Shown in pieces: positions 52,799 through 61,401 of a stretch of 64,000 bases of DNA. The translations under genes and the position numbers were made by a program. This stretch comes from Acuticoccus kalidii (GTDB taxonomy: Bacteria; Pseudomonadota; Alphaproteobacteria; Rhizobiales; Amorphaceae): positions 62,001 to 126,000 of the forward strand of contig NZ_JAKGCS010000005.1 in NCBI RefSeq assembly GCF_021556395.1, given 5' to 3'. The notes beneath the pieces were generated by a model. That model was given only the letters and a program-made list of their open reading frames with translations, made no database searches and was not told the DNA's origin. Position 1 is the first letter of the stretch; each line of letters opens with the position of its first letter.

Positions 52799-54358
52799 AT
52801 GACGCGGCAGGGACGGTCCCAAAGCATCGCGGCACCATCGCACGAGGCGGAATCCCACGAGGCGGATGGCAACCGCGAGGCGGCTCGCGCAGAGGCGTCC
52901 GCACAGGCGCCCGCACCGACCCCGAAAGGGCCGCCGGTGCAAGGGCTTCGGCCGCATTATCTCGACCTGCGCAATATCGACCGAGCGCTCGGCGTCGGGG
53001 ATTTTCTCGTCTTCCTTCTGTCGGGCTTCGTCGTCTCGCAGCTTCTCGTCGGCGGCGGAGAGGCGACGATCTCCAATCTGGTGATCGTTTCGATCGCCGC
53101 CTTCGTCTTCTCGCGGATGGCGCAGCACAATTCCGTCTATCGCATTCCCGCCCACAAGGTGACGCCGCGCCTCGTGCGGCGGATCCTGCGCGCCTGCCTC
53201 CTCACCTTTCTCGTTGTCGCCACCGTCACGGTGGCTTTCCGGCTCGGCGCGCAATACACGCGCGAATGGCTGTTCGTCTGGGCCGCGACGGTGGTCCTCT
53301 GCATCCTGCTTTACCGGATGGTGGTGTGCGCCATCGTCCGCTTCGCGATGTCGCGCGGCCATCTCCAGCGTCGCGTCGCGATCTATGGGGGCGATGCGCA
53401 GGGCGTCGCCGTGATCGAGCATTTGAAGGCGAGCGACGACGCGAATTATCTGCTGGTCGGCTTTTATGACGAGCGCTTCAAGCGGGTGCCCGCCAGCATC
53501 GAAGGCTATGAGCGCCGCGGCGGGCTCGCCGAGCTCGAAGACGCCGTGGAGCGTGGCTATGTCGATGAGGTCATCGTCGCTTTGCCGCTCAGCGCCGTCG
53601 AGCGGCTGACCCAGATCATGAACCGCCTGTCGCGCTATTCGGTGACGGTGCTGTTCGCGCCGGATCTCGCGATGTGGCGTTTTTTCGACCGCCCGTTCGA
53701 GGTCGTCGGCGGCGCTCCGATGCTGCGCGCGATGGAGGCGCCGATCGAGGGGTGGGCGGGCGTTGCGAAGTTCATCGAGGATCGGCTCCTCGCGAGCCTC
53801 GTTCTCGTCCTCATCTCGCCGGTTCTCATCGCCGCGGCTATCGCGATCAAGCTCGATTCCAAAGGGCCGGTTTTCTTCCGGCAGCCGCGCCGCGGGTGGA
53901 ATGGCGGGATCTTCACGATCTACAAATTCCGCACGATGCGGACCGATCTCGCCGATTTCGCCGGCGCGGCGCAAACCACGAAGGACGATCCGCGCGTGAC
54001 GCGTGTCGGCCGCTTTCTCCGCCGCACCTCGATCGACGAGCTGCCCCAGCTCCTCAACGTCATCCAAGGCGACATGAGCCTCGTCGGTCCGCGGCCCCAT
54101 GCGCTCGGCACCAAGTCGGAGGGGAAGCCCTTCGAGGAGGCGGTCGCCGACTATATGCGCCGCTACCGGGTCAAGCCGGGGATCACCGGCTGGGCGCAGG
54201 TGAACGGCTGGCGCGGCGAGACCGACACCAACCGCAAGCTCCTCGTCCGTGTCCGCTACGACATCGAATATATCGAGAACTGGAACTTCTGGTTCGACCT
54301 TTACATCCTCGCGATGACGCCGCTGTCGCTCGTTATGCGATCGGAGAATGCATACTGA
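52799..54358 (+). CDS. Undecaprenyl-phosphate glucose phosphotransferase (WcaJ/PssY type)
   Basis: This 519-residue initiating transferase has a disordered charged N-terminus (1-45), about four membrane helices (64-177) and a Rossmann-like domain ([18 protein letters not shown]). A fifth membrane helix or hairpin (329-350) leads to the C-terminal sugar-transferase domain with [12 protein letters not shown], the catalytic Asp-Glu in [25 protein letters not shown] and [18 protein letters not shown]. It transfers hexose-1-phosphate, typically glucose, to undecaprenyl phosphate. Together with the exoY-like gene it gives two initiating enzymes in the window. It is followed by an export lipoprotein and a PilZ protein. 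Confidence 0.92.
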   Translation: MTRQGRSQSIAAPSHEAESHEADGNREAARAEASAQAPAPTPKGPPVQGLRPHYLDLRNIDRALGVGDFLVFLLSGFVVSQLLVGGGEATISNLVIVSIAAFVFSRMAQHNSVYRIPAHKVTPRLVRRILRACLLTFLVVATVTVAFRLGAQYTREWLFVWAATVVLCILLYRMVVCAIVRFAMSRGHLQRRVAIYGGDAQGVAVIEHLKASDDANYLLVGFYDERFKRVPASIEGYERRGGLAELEDAVERGYVDEVIVALPLSAVERLTQIMNRLSRYSVTVLFAPDLAMWRFFDRPFEVVGGAPMLRAMEAPIEGWAGVAKFIEDRLLASLVLVLISPVLIAAAIAIKLDSKGPVFFRQPRRGWNGGIFTIYKFRTMRTDLADFAGAAQTTKDDPRVTRVGRFLRRTSIDELPQLLNVIQGDMSLVGPRPHALGTKSEGKPFEEAVADYMRRYRVKPGITGWAQVNGWRGETDTNRKLLVRVRYDIEYIENWNFWFDLYILAMTPLSLVMRSENAY

Positions 54359-54393
54359 AGCCGGCCCGGGGCTGTGGACAGCGTGGGGCGCGA

Positions 54394-54432
54394 TTAGTCA
54401 CCCATTAACCATATCGCGACGAACGTGTCGCG
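54394..54432 (+). promoter_or_regulatory. CtrA-like box and inverted repeat upstream of the export lipoprotein
   Basis: TTAG-N7-TTAACC at 54394-54410 matches the CtrA consensus (TTAA-N7-TTAA) with one mismatch and exact spacing. CGCGAC-N6-GTCGCG at 54415-54432 follows. Both lie between the transferase stop and the GTG start at 54459. The match may be chance. Confidence 0.4.
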
Positions 54433-54458
54433 TTGGCTCATCCGAGGAGTGTGGCATC

Positions 54459-55268
54459 GTGCGTCTGGCCGTCGTGGCCCTCGCCCTCTTTCTTTCTGCA
54501 TGCGCGTCCCAGCAATCGGGCGACGTGTGCGCGCCGCAGTCCGCCGCCGCGTGCCCTGTCTACAAGGCGCCGGAGGATGCGCGCGGCGCGTGCGCGCCCG
54601 CCTGCGCGTCGCGTGGCGCCGCACCGGTGACCGCGATGCCGGTGCCGAGCGGCTTCCAGCCGTGGGCCGAGGGATATGATAGCGGCATGCGCTTCGTCGT
54701 CGGCGACACCCTCAAAGTGACGCTCCCCTTCTACGACGACGAGGACGTGACGACGACCGTCGCCCCCGACGGGAACATCTATATCGGCCTCGTTGGCAAG
54801 GTTCACGCCGCCGGGCGCACGCCCGAGGCGCTCCAGGCCGATCTCGAGGCGCGTTACGGGAAGTATCTGCGCTTTCCCGATGTCGGTGTGATCCCGACGG
54901 ATTTCGGCAACCGCCAGGTCTATGTCGGCGGTGAGGTCTCCGATCCCGGCGCCTATCCGCTCAACGGGCAGACCGGCGTCCTCGAGGCGGTGTTCCTCGC
55001 CGGTGGCTTCGAGGATACGGCCGAGCGCAAGAATGTCGTCCTCATCCGCCGCGGCCCGAACGACCTGCCGATGATGCGCTTCCTCGATCTCCAGTCCTTC
55101 TCGCGGGACGGGACGCCGACGGAGAACACCCTGCTGCAGCCCTTCGACATCGTCATCGTGCCGAAGAGCCGGATCGCGAAGATCAACCTCTTCGTCGATC
55201 AGTATATCGAGGGTGTCATCCCGTTTAATCAGAACTTCAGCTACGTCTTGATCGGCGGCCAACGCTAA
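54459..55268 (+). CDS. Outer-membrane polysaccharide export lipoprotein (Wza/OPX family)
   Basis: This 269-residue lipoprotein has a signal peptide with lipobox LSAC (Cys15). The mature N-terminus is Cys-rich: several further cysteines occur before residue 55. The Poly_export domain starts MRFVVGDTLKVTLPFYDDED, then an SLBB segment QVYVGGEVSDPGAYPLNGQ, and the C-terminal amphipathic helix INLFVDQYIEGVIPF may cross the outer membrane. GTG 54459 follows GAGGAG; upstream in-frame residues are implausible. It probably pairs with the co-polymerase at 49.9-51.9 kb and the WcaJ-type transferase. Confidence 0.88.
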   Translation: MRLAVVALALFLSACASQQSGDVCAPQSAAACPVYKAPEDARGACAPACASRGAAPVTAMPVPSGFQPWAEGYDSGMRFVVGDTLKVTLPFYDDEDVTTTVAPDGNIYIGLVGKVHAAGRTPEALQADLEARYGKYLRFPDVGVIPTDFGNRQVYVGGEVSDPGAYPLNGQTGVLEAVFLAGGFEDTAERKNVVLIRRGPNDLPMMRFLDLQSFSRDGTPTENTLLQPFDIVIVPKSRIAKINLFVDQYIEGVIPFNQNFSYVLIGGQR

Positions 55269-55575
55269 ACGCCACCCGTCGCCGATCGGTCGGCATGCGC
55301 CTCGGATGGCCGCGCCGCGCGAAAAGTGCGCCGGGTGCGGATCGATGGGGGTGGCCGGCGCGTTGGATGCAGATGAATCGGTCCGCCTCGGCCGGGGTCA
55401 AGCGGTCTCGCAGGGGCCGAAGCGCTGGCGCCGTCGGGTCGCGGGATTCCGACCATAGAGGGAAATCGTCTAGACACACACGCAATGGTTGATTATTCCT
55501 ATTCACGCTAGAGGGAAGTCGACTGACAAAGTGTCCGATCCGGCCCATAGTGTCCGCAGCGACGCAGGGAGCCGG
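55269..55575 (+). promoter_or_regulatory. Region upstream of the PilZ-HlyD gene with near-perfect direct repeats
   Basis: About 307 bases between the export lipoprotein and the PilZ protein. TAGAGGGAAATCG (55456-55468) and TAGAGGGAAGTCG (55509-55521) are 13-base direct repeats with one mismatch, 53 bases apart. AGTGTCCG is repeated at 55530-55537 and 55549-55556. A TTG at 55489 opens the frame early, but no ribosome-binding site supports it. Promoter or operator function is inferred. Confidence 0.45.
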
Positions 55576-57162
55576 ATGGGCGGAAGCGGAGACGATTTGA
55601 CCGAGAGCACAGTGGGTGCACGCCTACGCCGCCGCCGCGCACGAGACGACGAGGCGATGGCGGTCGACCGCAACGAGCCGCAATCCGCGTCGCAGACGGA
55701 TGGAATCGAATATGGTTATGGCGGTTGGACCGTCACCCTCGACAATGTGCCGATGCCCTCGAGCGAGCCGCAGGTCGTCAAGCCGAGCGGAACGCGCGAC
55801 GCCGGGGAGGCGCGCATGAGGGCGCGTGGCCGCCGCGAAGGCGGCCGCCAGGGACGCGATCGCACCACCGGCCGGGCCGACATTTCCCCGACGGGCGGCG
55901 AGGCGAACGCCGCAAACACCGCACTCGTCGCCGCGGCCGCGGCCGCGTCATCGGAGCCGCCCGTCGAGGAGGACCGCCCGATCATCGCGGCCACCCCGCG
56001 CCGCGCCTACGGACCGGAAGACCGCGCCCGCACCGTGCCGCCACCGCCTGAGCCCGACCTTCGGCGCGAGCAGGAACGGGCCAACGCGCTCGGCGCGCGC
56101 AATCGCACGGCGCAGCGGATCGAGGGCGGCGGCACCGTCATCATCGAAAATCAGCTTTTCCCGCTGGTCGATTGGTCGAATGGCGGGATCGCCATCCGAT
56201 CGGACGGCCATTTTTACCGCATCGGCGACGTGCGCACCCTGGAGCTCGAGATCGATCTTGGCGACTATGCCGTCAACATGGACATCGACGCCGAGGTCGC
56301 GAACCGCTCCTCCGAGCGGACGGGGTGGCGTTTCATCAATCCGAGCGAGGAGCAGCGCCAGGTGCTGCGCGCGCTCACCCAGGTGAGCCTCCAGTCAAAG
56401 CCGTTCGCCGCGCCGCGCCGCGCGCAGGTCGCGAACGCCGCGCCCGCCACCGCCGGCGCTGCGTCACGCGGCAAGGGCGCGCGCACCAGGCGACCGCGCG
56501 GTGTCGGGCCGCTGACGGCGCTGATGTCGCTGCCGTTCAATCTCGCCGTCATCGGCCTCGTCGCGGGGGTCGCGATCCTCACCCTCGCGGCCGACAAGAC
56601 GCGGACCGAAAGCGGCCCGGCGGGCCCCGTGCGGGCCGAACATGCCGCCGTCGCGGTGGAGCGCGTCGCGGTGTGGGCCGGGCAGGGGGGCGTTGTCCTC
56701 GATTGGGCGGCCGCGCCGGGCGAAGCGGTCGACCGTGGCGCGACGCTGGTCACCCTCGCGAACGATCTCGCCGGCAGCGAGCAACGGACGATCATCAGCC
56801 CGTGCGAGTGTTATCTCGCCCGCATTCTCGCCGACCCCGGCGAACGTGTCGTGCGCGGCCAGACGCTCGGCCTCCTCTACCAGCAGGGCGCCGAGGGGCA
56901 TGTCCAGGCGCTCTTCGCCGCCGGAAGCGACATCGCGCCGGGCCAGAACGTGTCTGTCGACCTTCCCTATTCGGGACGCACGTTCGACGGGGTGGTCGTG
57001 CGGGTCGGCCATCTGGCTGATCCGAAGGCGTTCATCGGCCTGCCGGCGGCGATTTTCGGCAGCGATCCGGGCGCGGAATTCGCCCGCATCCGCACCACGC
57101 CGTCGATCCCCGCCGCGCTCGCGGGCGACCCCGCGGTGGTGACGCTCGAGCCGGGCGGATAG
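55576..57162 (+). CDS. PilZ domain-membrane-HlyD-like protein (Alg44-like c-di-GMP receptor)
   Basis: This 528-residue inner-membrane protein has a long disordered N-terminus (1-170). A PilZ-type domain follows with RTAQR (177-181) and DWSNGG (199-204), the RxxxR and DxSxxG c-di-GMP contacts. One membrane helix lies at about 312-337. The periplasmic membrane-fusion domain has a split lipoyl-like segment (ISPCECYLARILADPGERVV). This is the layout of Alg44 in alginate secretion. ATG 55576 with GGAG upstream is preferred to TTG 55489. It follows the OPX gene, so c-di-GMP probably gates the second secretion system. Confidence 0.82.
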   Translation: MGGSGDDLTESTVGARLRRRRARDDEAMAVDRNEPQSASQTDGIEYGYGGWTVTLDNVPMPSSEPQVVKPSGTRDAGEARMRARGRREGGRQGRDRTTGRADISPTGGEANAANTALVAAAAAASSEPPVEEDRPIIAATPRRAYGPEDRARTVPPPPEPDLRREQERANALGARNRTAQRIEGGGTVIIENQLFPLVDWSNGGIAIRSDGHFYRIGDVRTLELEIDLGDYAVNMDIDAEVANRSSERTGWRFINPSEEQRQVLRALTQVSLQSKPFAAPRRAQVANAAPATAGAASRGKGARTRRPRGVGPLTALMSLPFNLAVIGLVAGVAILTLAADKTRTESGPAGPVRAEHAAVAVERVAVWAGQGGVVLDWAAAPGEAVDRGATLVTLANDLAGSEQRTIISPCECYLARILADPGERVVRGQTLGLLYQQGAEGHVQALFAAGSDIAPGQNVSVDLPYSGRTFDGVVVRVGHLADPKAFIGLPAAIFGSDPGAEFARIRTTPSIPAALAGDPAVVTLEPGG

Positions 57163-57228
57163 ACTGGCCCGGCGCCCACACGTCGCGCCGCCCACTGCGA
57201 GAAGGCGACGCCCTCGCCCGATCCCGTC

Positions 57229-58593
57229 TCAGCCCGGACGCGGGCCGATAACCCCGGCGTCACCGCGGCGTTTGCGCTCCTGATAGGCCGCCATGGCCGC
57301 GTCGATCTCCGCCTTGGCCGCGCTCTCGGCCTGGCGTTCGTGGGCCGAGGTGGCGAGCGTTTCGGCCTGCTCGTCGAGGGCGGCGATGCGGGACGTGTCG
57401 CTGACCTCGGCTGCGAGATCCGACAGCGTCCCGATGGCGTGCAGCGTGACGTTGCGGTCAGCGGCAATATATTGGCGCATCTGAGAAAACGCGCTCTCGA
57501 TCATGCGCTCGAAGGTGACGCGGGTGTAGAGCACCCGCGCACGGGGCGAGACCTCGCCGCATCCCTTCTCCCGCGCCAGGATGCTGAGGCCCGCACGCAG
57601 CCAATCAAGGCAGAGCATCGCCGTATGCGGATCGTTGACGCCCGGCGACAGCGCGCGGGCGAGCACCTCGACGAGCTCGTCCGACAGGAAGAGGACGTCT
57701 TGAAGCTCGGTCCTGTTGGCGCCGAGCGTCAGCGCGATCGCAAGGTCGGCCGCATGGCGTTCGTCGAGCCGTTCGGCCGGGCGAACGGTCATGATCGGCT
57801 CGCCCTCGACGACGAAATCGCCCGCCGAGCGGACGAGCACGATCTGCACGTCGGCCTCGGCCGCGATCGCGTCGAGCCGCTCGAGGTCGATCCATTGGAG
57901 ATAGCCCGTGCCGTGGCTTCGGATCGAGGTGGCGCGCTCGCTATAGACGGGGTTTTCGCTCCATGCCGCGACGCCGGGATCGTCGTGGGTGTTCGCGCAC
58001 TTCTCGTCCCGTTCGCTCTCCGTCACGAGCATCGCGGCGATCGCGCGTTCGAGCTCGCCGCCGATCCGGGCGACGAGGTTCATGATGTTGATCGATTCGG
58101 GCACGTGGTGGATGTAGACGATCAGCGCCCCCACCGAGGCGAGCGTCAGAACGATCGCGAAGAGGATCGAGATCTGCGGCACGACGGCGGCGATGTCGGA
58201 CTCGTCATGGACGCGGCTCAGCACCGCGATGCAATAGACGAAGGTCGACAGGAAGACGCCGAGAACGAGCTGGTTCGTCCGGTCCCGCATGAAATTGCCG
58301 ATGAGGCGCGGGCCATAATTGCCGCTCGCGAAGGTGACGGCGACCATCGTGATCGAGAAGGAGACGCCGGCCACGCCGAGGACCGCGCTTGCGAGGGTCG
58401 TCAGCATATCGCGCGCGCCGTCGACCTGCAACGGGCGCAGGAAGGGCAGCGGCTGCATCCAGTCGGAGCCGACATAGCCGTCGAACACGGGCATCGCGAA
58501 GCCGAGCACGAGGGCGAACGCCGTGAGGATCGAAGGCCAGAACCAGTAACTCTGGCGCAGCGTGATCAGGCCTTCGATGAAGAGATTGCGCAT
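57229..58593 (-). CDS. DUF2254 domain-containing membrane protein
   Basis: This 454-residue protein has about four N-terminal membrane helices (for example FWPSILTAFALVLGFAMPVF and ISILFAIVLTLASVGALIVY), the family motif SFSITMVAVTFASGNYGPR and a large cytoplasmic C-terminal domain. GVNDPHTAMLCLDWL is another family hallmark. The ATG at 58593 has GGGAGC upstream; the longer frame is not supported. It is convergent with the PilZ-HlyD gene. The function of DUF2254 proteins is unknown; an ion-channel or transport role is often guessed. Confidence 0.88.
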   Translation of the reverse strand: MRNLFIEGLITLRQSYWFWPSILTAFALVLGFAMPVFDGYVGSDWMQPLPFLRPLQVDGARDMLTTLASAVLGVAGVSFSITMVAVTFASGNYGPRLIGNFMRDRTNQLVLGVFLSTFVYCIAVLSRVHDESDIAAVVPQISILFAIVLTLASVGALIVYIHHVPESINIMNLVARIGGELERAIAAMLVTESERDEKCANTHDDPGVAAWSENPVYSERATSIRSHGTGYLQWIDLERLDAIAAEADVQIVLVRSAGDFVVEGEPIMTVRPAERLDERHAADLAIALTLGANRTELQDVLFLSDELVEVLARALSPGVNDPHTAMLCLDWLRAGLSILAREKGCGEVSPRARVLYTRVTFERMIESAFSQMRQYIAADRNVTLHAIGTLSDLAAEVSDTSRIAALDEQAETLATSAHERQAESAAKAEIDAAMAAYQERKRRGDAGVIGPRPG

Positions 58594-58771
58594 GATGCTC
58601 CCGTTCGAGCCGCCGAAGCGGTGCTGTGCATGTCCCACCGGCCGCGGCGTGTCCGCGATGCCCGGCGAGATGCGTGCGCTGTGTGAGGATGGACGTTCGA
58701 TGCTGGCCATCGGCGCCCGGGACTGGTCTAGATTGCCTCAACGCGCGATGAAACGCGAAGAGGAAACGACC

Positions 58772-59410
58772 ATGATCACCGTATGGGGCCGCGCCACCTC
58801 CTCGAACGTCCAGAAGGTCATGTGGACGATCGGAGAGTTGGGTCTTCGATACGAGCGCCACGATGTCGGCGGCATGTATGGCGGGCTCGACACGCCGCAA
58901 TTCCGCGCCCTCAACCCGCACGGCCGGATTCCGGCGGTCGAGATGGATGGCTATGCGATGTTCGAATCGAACGCCATCGTGCGCCATCTCGCCCTCGCCG
59001 ATCCCGAGCGGCGCCTGTGGCCGGCCGATCCGGCGAAGGCCGGGGCCGCCGATATGTGGGCCGAATGGGCCCACAACACGGTGACGCGCCCGTTGATGCT
59101 GCTCTTCTGGTCGACGGTGCGCACCCGTCCGTCGGAGCGCAAGCCGGCGGAGATCGCCCGCAATTTCGAGGCTTCCATCGAAGCGCTGACCGCGGCCAAC
59201 GGATTCCTCGCCGACCGGCCCTTCATCGCCGGCGACGCCCTCACGATCGGCGACGTCAATCTCGCCCATCTTCTCTACCGCTATTATGAGATGGAGATCG
59301 ACCGGCCGAGCCTGCCGGCGCTCGATGCCTATTATGAGCGCCTCTCGGACCGCCCGGCCTATGCCGAGCACGTCATGGTCGATTTCGAGACGCTCCGGGC
59401 GAAGGAATGA
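58772..59410 (+). CDS. Glutathione S-transferase family protein
   Basis: This 212-residue cytosolic GST has an N-terminal thioredoxin fold (ITVWGRATSSNVQKVMWTIG). The SSN-containing loop supplies the likely catalytic Ser, the cis-Pro is in GRIPAVEMDG, and the glutathione-binding FESNAIVRHLA follows. The C-terminal helical domain includes GDALTIGDVNLAHLLYRYY, the N-capping box. ATG 58772 is preferred over the longer frame because it gives the canonical start and is preceded by GAGGAAA. It is divergent from the DUF2254 gene. The substrate is unknown. Confidence 0.92.
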   Translation: MITVWGRATSSNVQKVMWTIGELGLRYERHDVGGMYGGLDTPQFRALNPHGRIPAVEMDGYAMFESNAIVRHLALADPERRLWPADPAKAGAADMWAEWAHNTVTRPLMLLFWSTVRTRPSERKPAEIARNFEASIEALTAANGFLADRPFIAGDALTIGDVNLAHLLYRYYEMEIDRPSLPALDAYYERLSDRPAYAEHVMVDFETLRAKE

Positions 59411-59688
59411 TCGCGCCGGAAAATCGCCGGGAACGCTACCAAGGATAACGAGGCATCCGTCGCCCGCCGCCATTTTTATCGATCGTAAGGCGCAGCTCGC
59501 CTGACGTGGGCGATTGTTTCTTAGGGCGTGCTGTGCCACCCATTCATCTCGCACGCCACCGGTCGCGGGTCCGAAGGGGGGCCCGAGCGAGGATGTGTGC
59601 CATAACGACGTGCGCGTCGCACCCGGCGTCCCATGCGGACGGGCGCGAGCGCTGCATTGGGCGCAAGACCCAGCGAAGGAGAGGAAGT

Positions 59689-60582
59689 ATGTCGAACAAA
59701 CCCGCCATCGGCTTCATCGGCCTTGGACTGATGGGCTCTGCGATGGTGGAGCGGCTCCAGTCGCTCGGCTATCCGATGACGGTGATCGCCAACCGCAGCC
59801 GCAAAGGCGTCGACGAAGCGGTGGCGCGCGGCGCGACGGAGGTCCAGCGCACGGCGGACGTCGCGGCGGCGAGCGACATCGTCATGCTCTGCATGGACAC
59901 CTCCGCCTCGGTCGAGGCCCGGATGCTCGGCCCGGACGGCGTCATCGCCGGCCTGAAGCCCGGTTCGATCGTGATCGATTTCGGCACGTCGCTTCCCGGC
60001 TCCACCAAGGCCCTCGCCGAACAGGTCGAGGCCGCGGGCTCGCGCTATATGGACGCCCCGCTCGGCCGCACGCCCTCCCATGCGAAAGAGGGCAAGCTCA
60101 ACATCATGGCCGCCGGCACTGCGGACGATTTCGCTCGTGTCGAGCCGGTGCTGAAGGATCTCGGCGAGAACGTCTTCCATGTCGGCCCGCTCGGCGCGGG
60201 GCATACGCTGAAGCTGATCAACAACTTCTTCGCGATGACGACGGCCTGCGCGATGTCTGAGGCGTTCGCGATGGCCGATTGCGCCGGCATTCCGCGCGAC
60301 AAGCTCTATGACGTGATGTCGGCCGGGCCGCTGCGCTCCGGCATGATGGATTTCGTGAAGGGCTACGCGATCGACGGCGATCCCAACCTTCTCGCCTTCT
60401 CCGTCGCCAACGCGACGAAGGATGTCGGCTATTATTCCGCGATGGCGGACGGGCTCGGCGTGCCGAGCCTCATGTCGGTGTCGGCCAAGCAGACACTGGG
60501 CGTCGCGAAGGCCAACGGCCATGGTGACCGCATGGTCCCCCAGATGGTCGATTTCTTTGCTGAACTCTTTGGGAATCGGTGA
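59689..60582 (+). CDS. NAD(P)-dependent beta-hydroxyacid dehydrogenase (HIBADH/GarR family)
   Basis: This 297-residue enzyme oxidises or reduces a 3-hydroxyacid or tartronate-semialdehyde type substrate. GFIGLGLMGSAM (8-19) is the Rossmann loop and Lys175 in GHTLKLINNF is the catalytic lysine. IVIDFGTSLPGSTKALAEQV matches the family substrate loop. The ATG follows AAGGAGAGG. Its stop and the SDR start overlap as TGATG. It heads a four-gene operon of small-acid metabolism. Confidence 0.9.
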   Translation: MSNKPAIGFIGLGLMGSAMVERLQSLGYPMTVIANRSRKGVDEAVARGATEVQRTADVAAASDIVMLCMDTSASVEARMLGPDGVIAGLKPGSIVIDFGTSLPGSTKALAEQVEAAGSRYMDAPLGRTPSHAKEGKLNIMAAGTADDFARVEPVLKDLGENVFHVGPLGAGHTLKLINNFFAMTTACAMSEAFAMADCAGIPRDKLYDVMSAGPLRSGMMDFVKGYAIDGDPNLLAFSVANATKDVGYYSAMADGLGVPSLMSVSAKQTLGVAKANGHGDRMVPQMVDFFAELFGNR

Positions 60583-61310
60583 TGCGGCTTGCTGGTAAAC
60601 GCGCGCTCTGCACGGCTTCGGCCCAGGGCATCGGGCGCGCAACGGTCGAAGCCTTCGCCCGCGACGGGGCGACGGTTTTCGCGACGGACATCAACGAAGA
60701 GGGGCTGAAGGGCCTGCCGGAAGGCGTCATCACCTTCGGTCTCGACGTGATGGACCAAGGCGAGGTCGAGGCGGCGATCGCCCGCACGGAGCCCGACATC
60801 CTCTTCAACTGCGCCGGTATCGTCCATAACGGTACGATCCTCGAGGCGAGCGACGACGATTTCGACGTCGCGTTCGGCCTCAATGTGAAGGCGATGTTCC
60901 GCACCATGCGCGCTGCGATCCCCGGCATGGTGGAGCGGGGCGGCGGCGCAATCGTCAACATCGCCTCGGCGGCCTCCTCGATCATTGGCGTGCCCAATCG
61001 CTGCGTCTATGGCGCGTCGAAGGCGGGCATTCTCGGCCTCACCAAGTCGGTCGCGGTCGATTTCGTGACGAAGGGCGTTCGCTGCAACGCGATCTGCCCC
61101 GGTACGGTCGATTCCCCGTCGCTGCACGAGCGCCTGCGCGCCACCGGCGACTATGAAGGCGCGATGAAGAGCTTCATCGCCCGTCAGCCGATGGGCCGCA
61201 TCGCCACCGCCGAGGAGATCGCCATGATGGCGGTCTATCTCGCGTCGGACGAATCGGCCTTCGTCACCGGACAAGCCTTCGTTATTGATGGCGGCTGGAC
61301 GGCCGCCTGA
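60582..61310 (+). CDS. SDR-family oxidoreductase (BDH2/ketodeoxyfuconate dehydrogenase-like)
   Basis: This 242-residue short-chain dehydrogenase has a cofactor loop TASAQGIG (11-18), NCAGI, and catalytic Ser129, Tyr143 and Lys147 (VYGASKAG). PGTVDSPSLHERL and GRIATAEEIAMMAVYLASDE are typical of the BDH2/DHRS6 subgroup, which also contains 2-keto-3-deoxy-L-fuconate dehydrogenases. The first Gly of the TGxxxGxG motif is Ala12. The FAH-family enzyme next door fits the following step of that pathway. GTG 60579 is an alternative start. Confidence 0.9.
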   Translation: MRLAGKRALCTASAQGIGRATVEAFARDGATVFATDINEEGLKGLPEGVITFGLDVMDQGEVEAAIARTEPDILFNCAGIVHNGTILEASDDDFDVAFGLNVKAMFRTMRAAIPGMVERGGGAIVNIASAASSIIGVPNRCVYGASKAGILGLTKSVAVDFVTKGVRCNAICPGTVDSPSLHERLRATGDYEGAMKSFIARQPMGRIATAEEIAMMAVYLASDESAFVTGQAFVIDGGWTAA

Positions 61311-61401
61311 CACCCGCGTTCTCACGGCGAAAACGCGGGGCGGATGATCCACATCGCGTTTCGGCCCACCACGAAACAAACCGAACCAAGGGAGACGGTC
61401 C

